In this document: one piece after another, positions 12,988 to 21,932 of the stretch | Numbering within the stretch: the stretch's first letter is position 1 | Layout: the number at the start of each line of letters is the position of its first letter | Origin: Bacillota bacterium | Lineage (GTDB): Bacteria; Bacillota; UBA4882; UBA8346 | DNA length: 22,002 nucleotides | Assembly (NCBI GenBank): GCA_023415375.1 | Contig: JAEZKW010000147.1 | Coordinates: 1-22,002, forward strand | Direction: 5' to 3' | The notes under the pieces: model-generated | Databases searched by the model: none | What the model saw: the letters and a program-made list of their open reading frames with translations, nothing else | Told to the model about the DNA's origin: nothing | Program-made: the position numbers and the translations under genes

Positions 12988-13959
12988 CTATTTAATGAAT
13001 ACTTGGTATCGTTTTAAATTTAAAACCGGTCTGAACTTCAATTTGTAGTCTCTAAGACCCCCTGGTCCAAGGTCACTACCCACATTTAGTAATTCAACGT
13101 TAGGGTTGATTTTATTAAGTTCCCGGGCAAATTCGATGGAAAGCATTTCTGATAAGCCCGGTATCCCCTCCGTATATTTTAATACACTGCCCCACGCCTG
13201 TCTGGTAGGCAATTCCCCGCCAGAAACCATCCCAATGATTTGATGGCCTTTTTCAACAACGAGTATGATTTGATTTAGTTCATCAAAATGCTTTATCAAT
13301 TTCTGATAATATACTTTATCAAATATGGAGGCGTATTTTTTCCCTGCTACACTGCACCAATGTTTTCCTAATTCAATTAAGTCCTTATAGTCGCTTTGCC
13401 GATATCTTCGTATCACGGCATCCGGATTTTCCCGGTGAAATTTATTTACTTTATTTCGAAGAGTACTAAAGTCTTTTCCAGTAAGAGAAACCAGATTTTT
13501 AACCCCAAAATGCCGCTCAATCCCCTGCAAGGTCACCAGTTGAAAAAGTTTATCAAATCCCGGACAGCTTCGCAAAAATTCGAGCTGGCAGTCATTAATC
13601 ATCTTGACCAACGTTCGCTGCTTTTCTTGATGATTCCAGTCATAACAATATTTCATACAATGATGCAAAACACTCATTACTTGCCTGGGATTGCCTTTCC
13701 CAAAGGGTAAACAAAATAAATACAATGTGTTTTTATAGGAATAGCCAAAGGTTACCAGCATGTCATCGACAACTTTCCATAGTACCTTCCGTAAACTCGA
13801 TTGGGAAGATGCCCAGAGATAGGCAAAATTGGAAGACCATAGATTGGCTGGGTATTCAGTAGCTTTGATATACTCGGAAAACATGTTCATATCTTTTAAT
13901 TCTATTTCGTGAAAGGTCCATCTGCCCAGTTGAATATCACTTGAAGATCGCTCGAACAA
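12988..13959 (-). CDS. DUF2156/phosphatidylglycerol-lysyltransferase-C-like (GNAT fold) protein
   Basis: A protein of about 323 residues with two GNAT-like halves, as in the DUF2156 family related to the catalytic part of phosphatidylglycerol lysyltransferases. Visible family features are the N-terminal LWSSNFAYLWAS, the central GKDFSTLRNKVNKFHRENPD, and the C-terminal VELLNVGSDLGPGGLRDYK followed by LKFRPV. No membrane segments are seen. I chose TTG 13959 because GGGAGG lies eight bases upstream; a longer frame reaches 13983 without a site. It is the last gene of a minus-strand run, 59 bases after the ATP-grasp gene. A role in modifying a spore or envelope component by aminoacyl or acyl transfer is inferred from company only. 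A damaged partial copy lies at 12016-12406. Confidence 0.8.
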   Translation of the reverse strand: MFERSSSDIQLGRWTFHEIELKDMNMFSEYIKATEYPANLWSSNFAYLWASSQSSLRKVLWKVVDDMLVTFGYSYKNTLYLFCLPFGKGNPRQVMSVLHHCMKYCYDWNHQEKQRTLVKMINDCQLEFLRSCPGFDKLFQLVTLQGIERHFGVKNLVSLTGKDFSTLRNKVNKFHRENPDAVIRRYRQSDYKDLIELGKHWCSVAGKKYASIFDKVYYQKLIKHFDELNQIILVVEKGHQIIGMVSGGELPTRQAWGSVLKYTEGIPGLSEMLSIEFARELNKINPNVELLNVGSDLGPGGLRDYKLKFRPVLNLKRYQVFIK

Positions 13960-14018
13960 AATAGATGCCTCCCAATATAACAAATATGCAAAAGCTGGTT
14001 TCGGCTTTATTGGATACT

Positions 14019-15371
14019 TTAAGAATTATCCGTATCTGTTTTAAAACCAGCTAGAAATTTGGCATAAAATAACGGGCCGGTTTTTAAAGCATGGTATAGT
14101 TCTTGGTCATGAACATCAAGGGCAATTGTTGGGTCGGGGTCGCGGTTGTTGATTTCGATAAGCCAAAGGTGTCCCTCGTTGTCGACCCCGATATCAAGCC
14201 CAAGAGTTCCACAATTGATTCCGTATTCATCTAAAGTATTACAAACATTCCATGCCAAAGCCGCAATTTCTTTCTTCATATCCAATATGCTCTTTTCCGA
14301 TGTAGCTGAAACCTCTCCCAACAATTCCTCCGCCGGGAAAGCCGACCCTCCGCTGGAAATATTACTCACAATGCTGTCCTTTCCTCCGGCCCGCCCGATA
14401 ATGGCCCTACACACCCATGCATTGGATTGGTTTTTTTGGACTACACACCGGAAATCAACGACTCCACCTTTATGTTCCAGTAAGTCGACAGCTTGTTGAA
14501 TGAGATATCTTCCATGAGCGAAACGTTTCTGAATATAGTCCCCGGCTTTGCTCAAACTTTCCAGCGTGACATAACAATTCTTTTGATTTTCATGGTATTT
14601 GAAAATAAATGACTGGTTTTCCATGCCGATCCGGACGATACCGCGGCCACGGAGCCCTGAAACCGGTTTAATATAGACTTTTTGAAACTTTTCAAGCATG
14701 TCAAATACATCTTGCGGCGAATGGTATAAAGTCGTATATGGAATATAAGGATTAAGAGCGCTATCATCAGAAAACCATTGATACATCTGCCATTTGTTAA
14801 AATAGCGGTTGTTAAAGATTTTATCTCCGATAGCCGACAGGAAGTGGTTTTTCCATTCTTCACTCAACCCAATCATACGATATATCGATGCAGGATAGGG
14901 GAATCTCCCTTCCTGCCAGCAATTATGGATAGGGTTATAACAATAGCCCTCGATAAACCGGTCGGCCCGATTTACTTTATCTAAGGCAAACACAACGATA
15001 ACACCATGCAGCTTTGGATATTCGCTTACATAAACCAGCATTTTATTTAGACTTGAAGGAGTCAGTTGGCGGTCTTCCTCACTTAGTAGCAGTCCAATAT
15101 AGGGCCCGATAATGATTTCATTATGAGTCAAAGATATTTCGTATACAGTATAATCAGGCAGATGGAATGCTTCGATGAGTTTCTTTGAAAGCAAAACATG
15201 CTCAGGCGAAATTTGATCATTTATTAAGATGTTTACATAATGTTTTTGACTACCAAAGCTTATAAAGGCAAATTTTTTACTATCAAGGCCAATCTCAGCT
15301 GCTTTGGCCGGATGGATGACAAGATCGGAAGAGCCGCCAGTACTTTTTTTTATGATGATATCATTTTTCAT
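14019..15371 (-). CDS. YheC/YheD-family ATP-grasp protein (spore coat-associated type), copy 2
   Basis: A 450-residue member of the YheC/YheD family, known in Bacillus as endospore coat-associated. The N-terminal 100 residues are a beta-rich domain ending in IIIGPYIGLLLS, a family hallmark. The C-terminal half is ATP-grasp: K235 in YIKPVSGLRGRGI for ATP, DFRCVVQK near 306-313, and the metal-binding LGLDIGVDNEGHLWLIEINN with E406 and N408. These residues look intact, so an ATP-dependent ligase-type activity is plausible, though no reaction is established for the family as far as I know. AGGAGAAAG precedes the ATG. It starts 21 bases after the related gene at 15393-16724; the two are clearly diverged paralogues. 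Confidence 0.9.
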   Translation of the reverse strand: MKNDIIIKKSTGGSSDLVIHPAKAAEIGLDSKKFAFISFGSQKHYVNILINDQISPEHVLLSKKLIEAFHLPDYTVYEISLTHNEIIIGPYIGLLLSEEDRQLTPSSLNKMLVYVSEYPKLHGVIVVFALDKVNRADRFIEGYCYNPIHNCWQEGRFPYPASIYRMIGLSEEWKNHFLSAIGDKIFNNRYFNKWQMYQWFSDDSALNPYIPYTTLYHSPQDVFDMLEKFQKVYIKPVSGLRGRGIVRIGMENQSFIFKYHENQKNCYVTLESLSKAGDYIQKRFAHGRYLIQQAVDLLEHKGGVVDFRCVVQKNQSNAWVCRAIIGRAGGKDSIVSNISSGGSAFPAEELLGEVSATSEKSILDMKKEIAALAWNVCNTLDEYGINCGTLGLDIGVDNEGHLWLIEINNRDPDPTIALDVHDQELYHALKTGPLFYAKFLAGFKTDTDNS

Positions 15372-15392
15372 TTTGCTTTCTCCTAATGTAGA

Positions 15393-16724
15393 TTATCCTT
15401 CGAATTGGGTGAGCGAAAGCGCATAAAGTAACGGAGTATAGCGTATGGAAAGATAGATCTGGGGATCCATCTTTTTAAAGCCTTTAAAGCTGGGGAATAC
15501 ATTGGCCTCAATCAGCCAAAGGTTTCTAGCGTTATCGACAGCAATATCCAAACCAAACTCTGCATAATGCTCTCCGCCGGTATCCATACACAAGCAGAAA
15601 TTGTTACAGAGTTCATGGATTTGCTGTTCCAGTAATTCATAATCGGTAGTAAATGCCTGACGTAAAGCTTCACCCAGCGATAAGGCGTAGCCGCCTCTTG
15701 ATATATTGGTCAAATGGCCATCATTCGAAACCCGGCATTCAATTCCCGTACATCCCCAAGCTTTATCCGGTTGTTTTTGCATAACCACCCTGATATCAAA
15801 AGGTGAATTTCCAATTTTCGCCAGGGGCAAGTACTTTTGGATCAGATATTTGGAAAATAAATTCTGATTGTCAGCAAAAAAGTTTTTTAATGCTTCATCA
15901 TCACAAAATTCAGAAACAATGGGAATTTCACGCCTGTAATCACTGATTTTATACTGGGGACCCGCCTTTTCGATAACACATATTCCTCGGCCTCTTGATA
16001 AATCAATTGGTTTTAAAATGACATTCAAATGACGGTTGATAAATTCTCTTACCTGGTCAAAATCAAGTGATAATTCTGTAGGAGGAAGGTACTTATTTAA
16101 TTCAGGATTTGGTTTGATAAAATCATATAACTCATACTTGGAAAAACGGTAGGAATTAAAAAGTCTGCTCCCGGTATACTTAACCAATCTTTCAATAGAT
16201 TCTAGATCGGTATGAAAATCCCGCCGGTAAATTACTTCCGGCAACGGGAAACACCCATAGGCCCATGATGCAATAAGATGATTATAATAAAGGCCATAAA
16301 CCGTATGTGTTTTCCAATCAATCCACTTGGGGGAAAAGGCATAAATCAGTCCGCCAACTTTATGGTATATGCCAAACCGGTCGGAATACTTTTTCATATG
16401 CCTGGGATTATAACGATATGTATCATTGCCAAGCAGAAGACCGATAACCGGCCCAATAGCGATGTGGAAATCGGATATTTTAAACTGGTAAACCAGTGGT
16501 TCCGCAATGAAGATTTCATCCCTTAACTTGTCCGAAAGCATGATTCGGCCGGGTCTTTGGAAAGAATTTTCTGCGGTTAATTCAAGGTCATCCCGATACC
16601 GGATGGCGGCGTAGGTTGATTTTCCACCAAATATCACGTTGATCTGTTCATGGCCTATTGACAATGATGATGGTAAATAAATAATATTACGGCTGGATGG
16701 AACAATTTCAATTTTGGCCCACAT
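15393..16724 (-). CDS. YheC/YheD-family ATP-grasp protein (spore coat-associated type), copy 1
   Basis: A 443-residue YheC/YheD-type protein and paralogue of the next gene. The N-terminal domain opens with IVPSSRNIIYLPSSLSIG and ends in HIAIGPVIGLLLG. The ATP-grasp part carries VILKPIDLSRGRGI, PFDIRVVMQK and FGLDIAVDNARNLWLIEANV, with the expected Lys, Asp/Arg and Glu/Asn ligands. GAGGGGGA precedes the ATG by a few bases. It is probably the second gene of a run starting at 17144. Members are linked to the spore coat or cortex, so expression from a mother-cell sigma factor is likely, but I could not identify such a promoter. What the pair ligates or binds is unknown. Confidence 0.9.
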   Translation of the reverse strand: MWAKIEIVPSSRNIIYLPSSLSIGHEQINVIFGGKSTYAAIRYRDDLELTAENSFQRPGRIMLSDKLRDEIFIAEPLVYQFKISDFHIAIGPVIGLLLGNDTYRYNPRHMKKYSDRFGIYHKVGGLIYAFSPKWIDWKTHTVYGLYYNHLIASWAYGCFPLPEVIYRRDFHTDLESIERLVKYTGSRLFNSYRFSKYELYDFIKPNPELNKYLPPTELSLDFDQVREFINRHLNVILKPIDLSRGRGICVIEKAGPQYKISDYRREIPIVSEFCDDEALKNFFADNQNLFSKYLIQKYLPLAKIGNSPFDIRVVMQKQPDKAWGCTGIECRVSNDGHLTNISRGGYALSLGEALRQAFTTDYELLEQQIHELCNNFCLCMDTGGEHYAEFGLDIAVDNARNLWLIEANVFPSFKGFKKMDPQIYLSIRYTPLLYALSLTQFEG

Positions 16725-16817
16725 GATCTCCCCCTCTTTTAATAGCGCGCGTGCGCGAAGAATTCAAAAGCTTAAAGCTATTTCGGAGAAGCTAAGCAGG
16801 CATTCCCTTACTGGATA

Positions 16818-17144
16818 TCATTCTTCCAGTTCATCATCTCCATCGAAAGTATCTATCTCTTGCGCAGATTTATCAAGGTTGCCTTTTTTGTGAAAATTTT
16901 CAAATTCCTGAAGCGTTTCTTTAATGTATTGGAGCTTATTCTGTATTAACGTCTGTAGTTTCATTAATTTTTGCATCAAACCGTTAACCGACTCATTCAT
17001 TGATACAAAATCCGGTAAATTATCGGCGATATATTTTGCCTTTTGTATTGAATTTCTCTCTATAACAATTGATGTATTAACATTGGCAATTGCCTGTTTC
17101 AGGACTGTAGCGGAGAGAGGAATGCGGAACATATGCTGAATCAT
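16818..17144 (-). CDS. Small hypothetical protein with coiled-coil C-terminal half
   Basis: A 108-residue soluble protein that I do not recognise. After MIQHMFRIPLSATVLKQAIA the sequence is mostly helical. Heptad-like spacing of leucine, isoleucine and methionine runs over about 55-90 (VNGLMQKLMKLQTLIQNKLQ), followed by a strongly acidic tail (DTFDGDDELEE). No signal peptide or membrane segment is visible. A clear GGAGGTG lies five bases before the ATG. It precedes the two YheC/YheD genes on the same strand with a 93-base gap, so it may belong to the same operon and be a structural or adaptor part of a spore layer. That is inference from position. Confidence 0.65.
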   Translation of the reverse strand: MIQHMFRIPLSATVLKQAIANVNTSIVIERNSIQKAKYIADNLPDFVSMNESVNGLMQKLMKLQTLIQNKLQYIKETLQEFENFHKKGNLDKSAQEIDTFDGDDELEE

Positions 17145-17158
17145 TTTCGCACCTCCAT

Positions 17159-17211
17159 GGTTAGAAATATAACCAATACAAATTATGTGTGTTTAATAGG
17201 TTGCGTTACAA
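17159..17211 (-). promoter_or_regulatory. Possible promoter for the minus-strand operon
   Basis: Read on the minus strand, TTGTAA (17211-17206) and CATAAT (17187-17182) are 18 bases apart, a moderate sigma-A match, with a start expected near 17175. The short inverted repeat GGTTA/TAACC at 17159-17174 lies just after it. A sporulation sigma factor would suit the genes better, but no good match to one was seen. Confidence 0.3.
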
Positions 17212-17398
17212 TACTAAGAAAATATTTATTTTAACATATATATTTTGTAATTGTTCGGATTGTAGAGATAGGAGATAGAAAGTATATATATTTGCGGTTC
17301 TAGAGAGTTTCTGACCTTTAAATGTCATGGCTTGAGAAAAAATATATAAACCATGTGGTATAAGGGATTTTCATAAGGCAGCGGTAGTGGAGGCGGGA

Positions 17399-17572
17399 AT
17401 GAAAAGCATTGGTCATATGAGCTTTAGCCCAAGTGTTATTAAGCCTACCATTGCTGTTCTGACATCAATTCAACGGGCTCATTATGTTACATTAGGATTT
17501 ATGGGCTTACAACAGAATTTTTATATTGTAAAAACAAAAATATTCCCCGATCATGAAAACTCTGAACTATAG
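17399..17572 (+). CDS. Small hypothetical protein upstream of pcrA
   Basis: A 57-residue ORF starting at ATG 17399 with GGAGG five bases upstream, a well-placed ribosome binding site. The protein begins MKSIGHMSFSPSVIKPTIAV and ends with IFPDHENSEL. It is not recognised and shows no signal peptide or metal-binding motif. Its start resembles, loosely, that of the divergent 108-residue protein (IQHMFRIPLSATVLKQAIA against IGHMSFSPSVIKPTIAV), which may be chance. It ends 86 bases before pcrA. It could be a real small gene or a fortuitous frame. Confidence 0.4.
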   Translation: MKSIGHMSFSPSVIKPTIAVLTSIQRAHYVTLGFMGLQQNFYIVKTKIFPDHENSEL

Positions 17573-17658
17573 CAGGAGAAATTTCAGCCCATCCGGAATA
17601 CTCTTTCAAAGTTATTTCGTGATATTTTAATTGTAATTAATTTCCCGGGAGTGATTTT

Positions 17659-19857
17659 GTGTTGGATATTTTGGCAAATCTCAATGAACCTCAACGCGAA
17701 GCGGTCTGTCATACCGAGGGACCGCTTCTGATTTTAGCGGGCGCCGGTTCCGGCAAGACCAGGGTTTTGACCCACCGGATCGCCCATCTGATTTCCAAGG
17801 GAGTGCCGCCCTGGCAAATCTTGGCGGTAACTTTTACCAATAAAGCCGCAGGGGAAATGAAAGAACGGGTGGAGGGACTGATTGGACCGGCTGCCGGCTC
17901 CATGTGGGTTTCGACTTTTCATAGCGCCTGTGTGCGAATATTGCGTCAAGATATTGGAGAGCTCGGCTTTGAAAAGAATTTTGTGGTCTTCGACACTCAG
18001 GATCAACTTATTATCATCAAAAACATCCTCAAAGAGATGAATTTGAGCGATAAAACCTATCACCCCAAAGCATTACTGAGTTCAATCTCTAGCGCAAAGA
18101 ATGAATTGATAGGGGTGGATGAATACCAACATCAGGCTGCCGATCACTTTACCCGCATCACGGCTGATGTTTATAGACAATACCAAAAAAAGCTCCGTGG
18201 GAATAACGGATTGGACTTTGACGATCTGATCATGCTGACGGTACGCCTTTTTAATGAAGTCCCGGCAGTACTGGAAAAATATCAGGAACGGTTCCGTTAC
18301 ATCATGGTGGATGAATATCAGGACACCAATCATGCCCAATACATATTAATTAATCTGCTGGCTTCGAAGTATCAAAATTTATGTGTAGTCGGAGATGATG
18401 ACCAGTCAATTTACAGTTTCCGCAGTGCGGATATCCGCAACATTCTGGAATTCGAACGTGACTTCCCGGAAGTCAAAGTGATCAAACTGGAACAAAATTA
18501 TCGTTCCACCAAAAATATTTTGCATGTAGCTAATGAGATTATCAAGAACAACCGGGGCCGTAAAAGCAAGAAGTTATGGACTGAAAATTTTGAAGGAGAA
18601 AAGATTCAGCTTTATCAGGCCGATGACGAAAGAGACGAGGCCCGTTTCGTGGCTGAGGAAATCACTAGAATGGTTCGGGAAGAAGGCCGAAAATATAGCG
18701 ACTTTGCACTACTTTACCGCACAAACGCCCAATCCCGTAGTTTTGAAGAGGCAATGATGGGCCGTAATGTTCCCTATCGGGTTATTGGCGGTGTACGCTT
18801 CTATGAGCGGAAAGAAATTAAGGATATCCTGGCTTATCTGCGCTTGGTTTATAACCCGGCCGATAAAGTCAGCTTGGGGCGCATTATCAATACACCTAAA
18901 CGCGGAATTGGTGAGGCAAGTTATGAAAGGTTTTTATATTTTCTAGAAGACAATAATTATACAGTTTTAGAAGGATTTGAACACATTACAGAGGTACCCA
19001 GTTTAACCAGCCGGGGTATTAAACCCTTGGAAGAGTTTCATCAATTATTACAAAACTGGGTGGGTAAGCGTGACGTGTTAAGTGTGAAGGATTTAACAGA
19101 GGATATTCTGCATACCAGTGGGTATTGGCTAGAGCTGAAAAATGAGGGAACGATTGAGGCCCAAAGCCGGTTAGAAAATATCGATGAATTTATCGCATTA
19201 ACAGTTGATTTTGAACGCAATAGTGACGATAAATCATTAGCAGCCTTTTTGGAAACCGTCGCTTTAGTGGCAGATATAGACAATTATCAGGCTGATTCCG
19301 ACGCAGTCGTGATGATGACATTACATTCGGCAAAGGGACTTGAGTTTCCTGCCGTTTTTTTGGTCGGACTGGAGGAAGGCCTTTTTCCACACAGCCGTTC
19401 TTTAATGGAAAACCGGGAACTTGAAGAAGAAAGGCGCCTTTGTTATGTGGGAATAACTCGGGCCAGACAGCGTTTGTATATCACTCATGCTAATATGCGA
19501 ACCATGTATGGAAATTTTAACATTTCAATTCCTTCCCGTTTCCTAATGGAATTGCCAAAAGAGTCGATAATTAATATAAAGATGCAACGAAAGAACTTAG
19601 CTCCAAGTAGCAATTCAACTTCAACGCCAGCTACGGGGGCTTTGAAACCCGTCCTTCATTCTAAAACGGTTACAACAAAAGCAACCAATCCTGATGAAAT
19701 TCAGATTGGTTGCAAAGTTAATCATCCCAAGTGGGGAGTTGGAACAGTTGTCACCAAGGAAGGTTCTGGGGCTGAAGCTCAGGTAAAAATCGCTTTTCCG
19801 GGACTGGGGATTAAATCATTGATTTTAGCCTATGCGAACTTAGAGAAGATTGATTAA
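17659..19857 (+). CDS. pcrA: ATP-dependent DNA helicase PcrA/UvrD (superfamily 1A)
   Basis: A 3'-5' DNA helicase for repair and plasmid or replication-fork processing. The N-terminal Q-type motif LNEPQREAV is followed by Walker A AGAGSGKT (27-34, K33). Then come motif Ia FTNKAAGEM, motif II VDEYQDTN, motif III GDDDQSIYSFRSAD, motif IV LEQNYRST, motif V LHSAKGLEFPAVFL and motif VI VGITRARQRLY. The C-terminus has the Tudor-like PcrA tail GCKVNHPKWGVGTVV, which in PcrA binds RNA polymerase. At 732 residues it is full length. The start is GTG 17659 or TTG 17662 after GGGAGTGA. It appears to be a single gene, with the next gene 145 bases away. Confidence 0.97.
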   Translation: MLDILANLNEPQREAVCHTEGPLLILAGAGSGKTRVLTHRIAHLISKGVPPWQILAVTFTNKAAGEMKERVEGLIGPAAGSMWVSTFHSACVRILRQDIGELGFEKNFVVFDTQDQLIIIKNILKEMNLSDKTYHPKALLSSISSAKNELIGVDEYQHQAADHFTRITADVYRQYQKKLRGNNGLDFDDLIMLTVRLFNEVPAVLEKYQERFRYIMVDEYQDTNHAQYILINLLASKYQNLCVVGDDDQSIYSFRSADIRNILEFERDFPEVKVIKLEQNYRSTKNILHVANEIIKNNRGRKSKKLWTENFEGEKIQLYQADDERDEARFVAEEITRMVREEGRKYSDFALLYRTNAQSRSFEEAMMGRNVPYRVIGGVRFYERKEIKDILAYLRLVYNPADKVSLGRIINTPKRGIGEASYERFLYFLEDNNYTVLEGFEHITEVPSLTSRGIKPLEEFHQLLQNWVGKRDVLSVKDLTEDILHTSGYWLELKNEGTIEAQSRLENIDEFIALTVDFERNSDDKSLAAFLETVALVADIDNYQADSDAVVMMTLHSAKGLEFPAVFLVGLEEGLFPHSRSLMENRELEEERRLCYVGITRARQRLYITHANMRTMYGNFNISIPSRFLMELPKESIINIKMQRKNLAPSSNSTSTPATGALKPVLHSKTVTTKATNPDEIQIGCKVNHPKWGVGTVVTKEGSGAEAQVKIAFPGLGIKSLILAYANLEKID

Positions 19858-20002
19858 CTTGTATATTTTCCCAGCTTTTAAAAAAGCAGGATGAGAGGGA
19901 TATAGTAGCGAAATGATATCCTGGCAGGCCTTTTACCGGAAATCGCAAAGTTTTCTTTAGAACTTATCAGTCTTTTTTACTGAATCCGAAGGGTGGGAAT
20001 GT

Positions 20003-21913
20003 TTGTTGTACATAAAAAAATTCATTGTTGCCTGTGTGCTATGTATGTTCGTAGCAACCGGAGTGGTTTTGGCAGAAAGCCGTAATAACATTACCCTCAC
20101 TTTCGGAGGTGTGAAATTAAGTTCCGATATCCGGGTGACTGAGCAAAACGGGACTCGTTACATAAGCCTGCCATTTTTAAAATATCTAAATATTGGCAAT
20201 GATTGGGACCCTGATGAGGGCAACATTGATTTACATTTTGGGAAATATAACATACATATGCATGAAGATAGTACGAAGTATCAATCAAATGGTCAAACTC
20301 GTTATTTAGACCATGCTCCATTTGAACGGGACAACCAACTATGGATACCTCTGGAGTTTATCCTTCGCCTGGGCCTGGTTGTTAAAAATCAGAATTGGCG
20401 TCATTTGGATTTGGATTGGGAACACAATTACTTGCTGGGAATTGAAAATGTTAAATACAAGGAGCGGCCGGCTTTTCTTTTGGTTGGGGCTCATTCCTTT
20501 AAAACCAAGGCTACTCTACTCGCCAATCCCAATCGTTTGGTGGTCGATGTTACAGGGGTGAAAGCCCATTTTACGTTGGATTGCAATGCTGGTGATGACC
20601 CGATAGTTAAAAAAATCCGCTTTAATCAGACGAACCCAACCACAGTGCGGCTCGTTTTCGATCTTGATCGCGCTGTTGGTTATAAAATTATTCAAAATCC
20701 GGATCATGAAAATCAAGTATTCATTGTTTTAAATTATTTGGTTCAGGATATTAGTTTTTTTCAAAAAGATCAGGAACGTAAAGTTTACATAAAGACCTCA
20801 TTTCCAGCTGTTTACGACCTGAAGACAGTTGTCGATCCAAACCGTCTGATCATTGATTTTGATGGGGCTACATTGGACGGCTCTACGAACCCAATTCCCG
20901 GCGACGGCAAGTGGATTAGTAAAGTACGGATGAGTCAGTTTAACCCGGATACAGTACGGGTGGTGCTTGATCTTAACGATACGGCTCCTTGTTTTGTCCT
21001 TCATGCGCGCGGTAATCCCAATTTACTTGAAATCAGGACGATTCAGAAGATTCAACAAGTGAACTGGGTCGATACCGAACTGGGCGGCCGTTTGACAATT
21101 CAAGCCGATGGAGAATTGATCAGTGAAGTAACCAAATCCACCAACCCCGGGCAGTTGCAGATTGACCTGGATTATTCCCAGTTTGAACCGGGACTTTTGG
21201 CACCAAAGTTTCATAATAGTCATGTTAAAGAAGTACACCTTGTACCGGTAAGTGCCACTGAAGTCAGAATTTATTTAGACTTATATCATTGGATCGGTTA
21301 TGATACGCAACTCTCTCCTGATCGGCGTAAGCTAACCATTAATTTTAAACGATCACCTTTGATAGGAAAGACCATTGTCATTGATCCGGGACATGGCGGG
21401 GTTGATTCGGGCGCTTGTGGGCGACAGGGCATTCGGGAAAAAGATGTTAACCTGGAAGTAGCGATGCATCTGAAAGATCTTTTGGAAAATGCCGGAGCGA
21501 GTGTAGTGATGACCCGAACCGATGACTCATTTATCGGACTTTATGAACGCCCATTTCTAGCCAATTATTTATATGCCGATTTGTTTGTCAGTGTTCATAC
21601 CAACAATCATCCTGATTCGAGTGTGAATGGAATTGAAGTTTGGTATCGGCAGAACCGTAGTGAATCTCAAACTTTAGCAAAAGATGTTTTGGCAGAGATC
21701 ATACAAACGACCGGATTCCGAAGCCTTGGTATCAAATCAAATAGAATTGATGATGATTTTGTGGTGATTCGCGAACCCCAGATGCCTAGCATTTTGGTAG
21801 AGGTGGGGTTTCTCTCCAATTTCCAGGAAGAGAGTGTTATTGCAACCCCGGAGTTTCGTCAAAAAGCTGCTGCCGGAATTTTTCAGGGAGTGATAAGTTA
21901 TTATCAGAAATAG
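20003..21913 (+). CDS. Secreted N-acetylmuramoyl-L-alanine amidase with AMIN domains
   Basis: A 636-residue cell-wall hydrolase that cuts the bond between muramic acid and the peptide. It has a signal peptide at 1-24 (VVLA before ES). A copper-amine-oxidase-N-like domain covers about 30-130. Three AMIN-like beta modules cover about 145-245, 255-345 and 355-450, each with a motif such as NPNRLVVDVTG or DPNRLIIDFDG. A zinc amidase_3 domain covers about 455-634. Zinc and catalytic residues H464 (IDPGHGG), E479, H532 (SVHTNN) and E600 (VEVGFLSN) are present. AMIN domains target such enzymes to the envelope or septum. The start is TTG 20003 or TTG 20006 after GGGTGGG. The sequence around the second zinc His is SVHTN where SIHAN is more common. 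Confidence 0.93.
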   Translation: MLYIKKFIVACVLCMFVATGVVLAESRNNITLTFGGVKLSSDIRVTEQNGTRYISLPFLKYLNIGNDWDPDEGNIDLHFGKYNIHMHEDSTKYQSNGQTRYLDHAPFERDNQLWIPLEFILRLGLVVKNQNWRHLDLDWEHNYLLGIENVKYKERPAFLLVGAHSFKTKATLLANPNRLVVDVTGVKAHFTLDCNAGDDPIVKKIRFNQTNPTTVRLVFDLDRAVGYKIIQNPDHENQVFIVLNYLVQDISFFQKDQERKVYIKTSFPAVYDLKTVVDPNRLIIDFDGATLDGSTNPIPGDGKWISKVRMSQFNPDTVRVVLDLNDTAPCFVLHARGNPNLLEIRTIQKIQQVNWVDTELGGRLTIQADGELISEVTKSTNPGQLQIDLDYSQFEPGLLAPKFHNSHVKEVHLVPVSATEVRIYLDLYHWIGYDTQLSPDRRKLTINFKRSPLIGKTIVIDPGHGGVDSGACGRQGIREKDVNLEVAMHLKDLLENAGASVVMTRTDDSFIGLYERPFLANYLYADLFVSVHTNNHPDSSVNGIEVWYRQNRSESQTLAKDVLAEIIQTTGFRSLGIKSNRIDDDFVVIREPQMPSILVEVGFLSNFQEESVIATPEFRQKAAAGIFQGVISYYQK

Positions 21914-21932
21914 CAAATCCTTAACCTTTTAT

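Noticed and set aside
19860..19930. GCTTTT-type and GGATAT/ATATCC inverted repeats after pcrA as a terminator
   Set aside because: The stems are at most six pairs with no U-tract at the right place, so no terminator is called.
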